Shown: piece after piece, positions 59,685 through 64,000 of the stretch
Position numbering within the stretch: the stretch's first letter is position 1
Layout: every line of letters starts with the position of its first letter
Assembly: GCA_016708025.1 (NCBI GenBank)
Contig: JADJGQ010000003.1
Coordinates: 124,001-188,000 of the forward strand
Length of the DNA: 64,000 bases
Origin: a bacterium
Lineage (GTDB): Bacteria; Zixibacteria; MSB-5A5; GN15; FEB-12
Reading direction: 5' to 3'
The notes under the pieces: model-generated
The model's database searches: none
Seen by the model: the letters and a program-made list of their open reading frames with translations, nothing else
What the model was told of the DNA's origin: nothing
Translations under genes and position numbers: made by a program

Positions 59685-60482
59685 ATGAACTGTTTTCATC
59701 CTATGGTACGTTTCGCCACCCGCTCCTGTGGCAGATCACTTCCTGCCTTCCTGCTCCTGCTGTCACTCTTTGGCCTGTCCGCGGCAACACCGGCAACCGC
59801 ACAGGAAGAAGAAAAGCCGACCAATCTTAAGGTACTGGACACTGCGCTGACGCATGAACAGGTTGACCAGATCATGGATAAATTCACCGCGGCATTGGGA
59901 GTCGGGTGCGACTATTGCCATGTCCGTAACGAGGGTCCCAATGCGCGGGGCATGAATTTCGCCAAGGATACGTTGCCGACGAAGGAAGCGGCACGTGATA
60001 TGATCCGACTGGTCGGGGCGATCAATAACGACTACCTCGCCAGAATGAAACGTACTGATTCGCAGATGGTCGCTGTTCAGTGTGTCACGTGCCATCGCGG
60101 TCAGGTAAAACCGGAGATGCTGGAGGATCTGCTTCGTCGCGCGAATCAGACCGGCGGATTAGCGGCGGTTGATTCTACCTACCGGTCGTTGCGTAAACGC
60201 TATTACGGCAGTCATACGTTTGATTTTTCGGATCACCCACTGGGAGAACTCGCGATTGAAATCTCGGAGAAAAGCGATTCGGCGGCACTCGCGCTCTTAA
60301 AGCTCAACCAGGAATTCAATCCGGAGTCGATCTTCAATCAGTGGCTGCTGGGACAGGTGTATACCTCGCTCGGAGATACGGCGACAGCGATCGCTGAATA
60401 TGAACGGGCATTGCAGATCAATCCCGAATCACGGCGAATCAAGCGTGATCTGGAAGCGTTAAGAAAGAGCAAAACTCCGTAG
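59685..60482 (+). CDS. Diheme c-type cytochrome, reaction-centre-cytochrome-like, with TPR tail
   Basis: 265 aa. A signal peptide (cleavage near ATAQEE) directs the protein to the periplasm. Two heme-binding motifs, CDYCH at 75-79 and CVTCH at 133-137, are arranged with the LTHEQVDQIMDKFTAALGVGC helix typical of the photosynthetic reaction-centre cytochrome c family, which also occurs in non-phototrophs. The C-terminal 70 residues form a tetratricopeptide repeat (LLGQVYTSLGDTATAIAEYERAL). It probably passes electrons in respiration and binds a partner through the repeat. No oxidase genes are adjacent. Confidence 0.88.
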   Translation: MNCFHPMVRFATRSCGRSLPAFLLLLSLFGLSAATPATAQEEEKPTNLKVLDTALTHEQVDQIMDKFTAALGVGCDYCHVRNEGPNARGMNFAKDTLPTKEAARDMIRLVGAINNDYLARMKRTDSQMVAVQCVTCHRGQVKPEMLEDLLRRANQTGGLAAVDSTYRSLRKRYYGSHTFDFSDHPLGELAIEISEKSDSAALALLKLNQEFNPESIFNQWLLGQVYTSLGDTATAIAEYERALQINPESRRIKRDLEALRKSKTP

Positions 60483-60563
60483 GTCCCGGAAAATAGATTG
60501 GCGATGCAGTCGTTGTGACCGGTTAGGATCACCAGTCGAGAAATGCGTCGATCTCGATAAGCC

Positions 60564-62381
60564 CTACTTTGGTTGAATAGAGAATCTGACTTCATACTTC
60601 ATCCAGAAGCGTTGCGGCTGGCCATTGTAGAGCGCGGGAGTGAAACGGTAAGTCGGCGCAACAGCCAGAGCTGCAGAGTCCAGAGCAGGATCGCCGGAAG
60701 TTTCCAGCAATTTCGTTTCAAGCACTCGACCGGTGGTATCGACATATAGCCGAACCCAGACGGATCCAGTCGAACGGTCACTCACCGCGGTCTCGGGATA
60801 GGTGGGGTTGGTGACTTCCAGCGGCTTGGGCGCAATCAGTTCTTTCGGGCCGGGTCGCTCGACATCCTTGGAGGTTGAATCAAAGCGAACAAACCAGGCC
60901 ATCCAGGATGTAACCGGTTTCCCGTTGGTCGTGCCGGGGGCGAACTTGTGTCCCGAGATCGCCTTGATCGCCGCTTTTTCAAAGCGACTATTCCCGGAAG
61001 ATGAGGCAATAGTGGTGTCCAGGACTCTCCCCTTTTCATCGATCACCGCAGCCAGTTTGACCCATCCCTCTGTTCCATTGCTCCAGTCTTCGAGCGGGTA
61101 CTGCGCCTTTTTGTATCGCGTGAATTTGGCGGAATACTCCGGCGGCACCAGATCCGCATAGCTGGTGGAACCCGGTTTCGTTGATCCAATAGAGTCTACA
61201 ATCAGCATTTGGTTTGCGGTTGTTGTATCGAAGAGTGTATCACAATGCGTAATGTTCGCTGAATCGGTGGTGGAACTCTCCTCATACCAGGTAAGCCCCC
61301 CAAGTGCGAGCTGGCTGAGCTTGTAGTTCAACGAAACGGTTGTCCAGGCGCCGACCTTGCGACCATCCACTCTGCCAGGTTCGAATCTCATATTTCTGAC
61401 TTCCACGATGGCATTGGTATCGAGTATCGGGTCGCCGGCGGAAGTTGCCAGTTGGATCACTTTGGGAAGTCCCAGCGTGTCGACATAGGCATTGATCAGA
61501 GCCGTTCCTTCGCGCTTAGATTCAAAGGTTTCACGGAGGAAGCGACGTTCCGTATTTGGAGATGCCTGCGGACGAACCAGTCCCGGAACGGAATCGGTCG
61601 GAAGCGGGATTCCGACCAAAGCCATTGTCTCGGCAGTCAGGTTGAAATAGACCCGATAGTAGGCATCGTAGCCGACCGGATTCCCTTTACTGTTGAGTTT
61701 GACCGGGAAGGGCGTTGATCTGACTGCTTTCGTCGCGATCTCGCGGAAGTGGTAGCCGGGGACAGAGACATTCTTGACCTCAACATCAATCGGGTGTCCC
61801 GTTTTGTCGATCTTCAATCTGGTCAGCACGACCGCCTCGACCAGATTACTAATCGCTTCCCTGGGATAATTGAGCACAGGTGGTGTCAGCGGCTCGACGA
61901 TGGGTGCGTCGATTCCGGGGCCAATCACTCTAGCTCCTTTGCCGACTCTCCGCCGCCCTGCCTCGTCGGTCCACTCCATTCCTATTGCATTGGGATTAGC
62001 ATACACAACCGGGCAATAGCCGACGTACTCAACCGGGTAGATCCCATCCCAGAGGGGTTCAAAATAAGCGTCTCTTACCGCCTTGAGTGCTGCTTCCTCG
62101 AAACCGTAGCCAGGAGTGACGCACCTGACGACCTCGGCCGCTTTCACTTCCCCCAGTTCCCCGACCGTAACCTTGAGCCAGACTGCGGCACGCACCTGTG
62201 CCTTTTTCCCTTTTGCAGGATAGGTCGGGATCGGCGGCAATGTGGCGCGGAGGATGGAATCCTTCACCCCGGGTCCCAATTCTGCAGGTGGGGCGTAATC
62301 GATCTGTCGATATTGTGCATGGACAGAAAACGGCAGGATGGCCGAAAAGAACAAGAACAGGGCTATACAGATGCGTTTCAT
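60564..62381 (-). CDS. Exported protein with five tandem TonB-C-like domains
   Basis: 605 aa from the ATG at 62381, with GGGAGAG upstream. A cleavable signal peptide (end near VHAQYR) precedes about five repeats of the TonB C-terminal fold, each with a G-x-V/L-x-E/D-x strand turn and an ALD/FE-A-A-L/I-K-A helix: LGEVKAAEVVR, TGHPIDVEV, LGLPKVIQL, KGRVLDTTI and TGRVLETKL. Unlike true TonB it has no N-terminal membrane anchor or Pro-rich span, so it is probably periplasmic or outer-membrane associated and does not energise transport directly. Its partner is unknown. Confidence 0.85.
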   Translation of the reverse strand: MKRICIALFLFFSAILPFSVHAQYRQIDYAPPAELGPGVKDSILRATLPPIPTYPAKGKKAQVRAAVWLKVTVGELGEVKAAEVVRCVTPGYGFEEAALKAVRDAYFEPLWDGIYPVEYVGYCPVVYANPNAIGMEWTDEAGRRRVGKGARVIGPGIDAPIVEPLTPPVLNYPREAISNLVEAVVLTRLKIDKTGHPIDVEVKNVSVPGYHFREIATKAVRSTPFPVKLNSKGNPVGYDAYYRVYFNLTAETMALVGIPLPTDSVPGLVRPQASPNTERRFLRETFESKREGTALINAYVDTLGLPKVIQLATSAGDPILDTNAIVEVRNMRFEPGRVDGRKVGAWTTVSLNYKLSQLALGGLTWYEESSTTDSANITHCDTLFDTTTANQMLIVDSIGSTKPGSTSYADLVPPEYSAKFTRYKKAQYPLEDWSNGTEGWVKLAAVIDEKGRVLDTTIASSSGNSRFEKAAIKAISGHKFAPGTTNGKPVTSWMAWFVRFDSTSKDVERPGPKELIAPKPLEVTNPTYPETAVSDRSTGSVWVRLYVDTTGRVLETKLLETSGDPALDSAALAVAPTYRFTPALYNGQPQRFWMKYEVRFSIQPK

Positions 62382-62599
62382 GAACTCTCCCAGGGTCGAC
62401 TGACTGGTGTAAGATATCAACTCAGAGAGAATTTGCAAGGGTTGGGTAAAACCAGCGGCATTTCGTGATCATTGAGTTGCCTCTTGCGTCAGAAATCCTC
62501 TCACGCAATATTGAGAGCATCAAAGACTATTGGCCGAATTCAAGGCGGCCTTTCCATGCGCTTCAGTTCCCGTTTCAGATCGAGAGAAGGGAGTATCTC

Positions 62600-62851
62600 A
62601 TGCTGAACATCATTTGGTACATCATTGTCGGGTTTTTCGCCGGCTTGATCGCTCGTGCGCTTCTGCCGGGTGGAGATCAAATGGGGTTTTTGGCGACCAC
62701 GGCGGTCGGGATTGTCGGATCGGTGATTGGGGGATTTATCGGCGGCAAGATGAAACCAGCGGAGGCAGGTTCGAGTTTTCAGCGGACGGGATTCATCATG
62801 TCGATAGTCGGGGCAGTAGTTTTGCTGATCATCATTCGGCTGATGCGGTGA
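62600..62851 (+). CDS. GlsB/YeaQ/YmgE-family stress membrane protein
   Basis: 83 aa from the ATG at 62600, preceded by AAGGGAG. Three hydrophobic helices with Gly-rich packing (IIVGFFAGLIARALLPGG, GIVGSVIGGFIGG) and a LLIIIRLMR end match the transglycosylase-associated GlsB family. Members are small inner-membrane proteins linked to stress responses, with unclear function. Confidence 0.92.
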   Translation: MLNIIWYIIVGFFAGLIARALLPGGDQMGFLATTAVGIVGSVIGGFIGGKMKPAEAGSSFQRTGFIMSIVGAVVLLIIIRLMR

Positions 62852-63052
62852 TAGAATATCCGCAAGGTAGGATGGGGCCGCAACTTGAACAGATTTCCTG
62901 GCGTGTGGATGGCGCATCGGGGGGCCTTTCCCCCGGCCTAACCCTCGCATTTTCAATCACTTCTCCCTCTAACCTATTTTCTTGACAAGAGCACTCTGAA
63001 TTTGTTAACTGATAAGTTTGGGTGCGATAACTACAGCCAAAGGAGCCAATCG

Positions 63053-64000
63053 TTGCAGGCCAAGGAAAAGGCGGAAGTGACCTTCCCAGACATCTTCGAA
63101 AAATGCTTTAATTTCACCGAAGCCCGTGATGTGAAGGCGATGGGCATTTATCCCTATTTCCATCCGATCCAGTCCGCTCCCGGCAACGAGGTTGTTGTCG
63201 AAGGGCAGCACTGCATTATGGTCGGCTCCAACAACTACCTCGGCTTGGTCAACCATCCGAAGGTAAAGCAGGCCGCGGCCGACGCCGCGCTCAAGTATGG
63301 TTCCGGTTGTACCGGTTCACGGTTCTTGAATGGGACTCTCGACCTGCATCTGGAACTTGAGCGAAGACTCGCCAAGTTCATGCACAAGGAAGCGGCGCTG
63401 GTCTTTTCGACCGGATTCCAGACCAATCTGGGCGCCATCTCCTGCATGGCGAGCAAAAATGACGCGATCATCATTGACCGCCAGGTGCACGCCTGCATTG
63501 TCGATGGTACTCGCCTGTCCTACGGCAAAGTCTATAAATTTGCGCATAACGACATAGAAGACTGCGAACGAGTGGTCGCCAATGTTCGCAATATCAACGG
63601 CAAAGGCGGCATGCTGATCGTGGTCGACGGCGTGTTCTCAATGGAAGGGGATATCATCAACCTTCCTGACCTGGTGAAAGTCGCCAAAAAGTACAATGCC
63701 CGGTTGATGGTTGACGATGCGCACTCTATCGGCGTGCTTGGCCCGACCGGCGCAGGGACTGCCGAGCATTTCGGACTGACTGATGATGTCGACCTGATCA
63801 TGGGGACATTCTCCAAGTCATTCGCTTCGCTGGGCGGGTTTGTCGCCGGCGATTTCCAGGTCATAGATTTTATCAAGCATTTCGCCCGCTCGCTCATTTT
63901 CTCCGCCTCGATCACGCCATCGTCGGCCGCCGCCGTGTTGGCCGCGCTGGATATTATCGAGGCCGAGCCGGAACGCCGCGAACATCTCTGGCGCAACGCG
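63053..64000 (+). CDS. Serine palmitoyltransferase-like enzyme (3' end outside window)
   Basis: 316 codons from a TTG at 63053 with AGGAG upstream; open at the right edge. It is a fold-type I PLP enzyme of the alpha-oxoamine synthase family: YGSGCTGSRFLNGTLDLHLE, VDGVFSMEGDIINLPDL, VDDAHSIGVLG and the PLP-lysine segment GTFSKSFASLGGF. These segments, together with the N-terminal GIYPYF, agree better with Bacteroidetes serine palmitoyltransferases than with biotin (BioF) or glycine C-acetyltransferase (Kbl) enzymes. It would condense serine with palmitoyl-CoA, the first step of sphingolipid synthesis. Confidence 0.85.
   Translation, partial: MQAKEKAEVTFPDIFEKCFNFTEARDVKAMGIYPYFHPIQSAPGNEVVVEGQHCIMVGSNNYLGLVNHPKVKQAAADAALKYGSGCTGSRFLNGTLDLHLELERRLAKFMHKEAALVFSTGFQTNLGAISCMASKNDAIIIDRQVHACIVDGTRLSYGKVYKFAHNDIEDCERVVANVRNINGKGGMLIVVDGVFSMEGDIINLPDLVKVAKKYNARLMVDDAHSIGVLGPTGAGTAEHFGLTDDVDLIMGTFSKSFASLGGFVAGDFQVIDFIKHFARSLIFSASITPSSAAAVLAALDIIEAEPERREHLWRNA

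Noticed and set aside
62880..62945. GC-rich hairpin (GGGGGG...CCCCC) after the GlsB-like gene as a terminator
   Set aside because: No T run follows on either strand, so intrinsic termination is not supported.

Overview
The window is a moderately GC-rich bacterial chromosome segment with densely packed genes on both strands. Gene content points to a Gram-negative, FCB-group-like organism, possibly of candidate-phylum Zixibacteria type; this taxonomic guess is inference, since no rRNA or other strong marker is present. Supporting content: LptF/LptG permeases for lipopolysaccharide export, outer-membrane beta-barrel proteins, TonB-C repeat proteins, lipoproteins, an M6-type secreted protease, a reaction-centre-type c cytochrome with TPRs, and a Bacteroides-like serine palmitoyltransferase. 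One tRNA (Ser-GGA) is present. I saw no rRNA, CRISPR array, prophage or insertion sequence.

Layout. 1-3.2 kb: start of an M6 protease (cut by the window edge) and a hybrid sensor kinase. 3.2-15.4 kb: mostly minus-strand metabolic, transport and hypothetical genes (flavin reductase, radical SAM activase-like enzyme, APC permease, methyltransferase, acetyltransferase, an SPFH/zinc-ribbon pair, lipoproteins, FMN reductase). 15.5-18 kb: a radical SAM/SPASM maturase followed by two tandem paralogous genes that look like its substrates; this is the most likely undescribed system. 18-19.6 kb: an A+T-richer patch next to tRNA-Ser. 19.7-25.2 kb: YhaM-like nuclease, lptF-lptG, methyltransferase, cytidylate-kinase-like protein, CsaA. 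25.2-28.5 kb: a Tat-exported protein and a large outer-membrane protein. 28.6-36.2 kb: PfkB kinase and CDP-alcohol phosphatidyltransferase, divergent from obg-dprA-ptsH, then ptsI and a sugar-phosphate isomerase. 36.4-40.5 kb: a DUF6754 membrane-protein operon and a lipoprotein. 40.6-44.1 kb: nucleotidyltransferase, metK, ahcY. 44.1-45.7 kb: two orphan genes among REP-like hairpin repeats. 45.8-48.8 kb: outer-membrane protein, TetR regulator with operator, inositol-phosphate synthase. 48.9-55.3 kb: tmk, S41 protease, TauE, a small membrane protein, a HAD phosphatase and a mannose-1-phosphate guanylyltransferase/phosphomannomutase. 55.6-64 kb: chemotaxis receptor, asnS, cytochrome c, a TonB-C repeat protein, a small stress membrane protein and the start of serine palmitoyltransferase.

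How the genes fit together. Inositol-1-phosphate synthase, a CDP-alcohol phosphatidyltransferase and serine palmitoyltransferase lie within about 35 kb, suggesting inositol lipids and sphingolipids in the envelope. MetK and AhcY form the core of the S-adenosylmethionine cycle, which would serve the methyltransferases here. HPr and enzyme I are present without any sugar-specific enzyme II, so a regulatory PTS is possible. The isomerase and the guanylyltransferase/mutase supply mannose nucleotides for glycans.

Two genes, dprA and the guanylyltransferase/mutase, each carry one apparent single-base frameshift that detaches a C-terminal domain. These may be assembly errors or real lesions. All family assignments were made by reading the sequence; none was confirmed by a database search.
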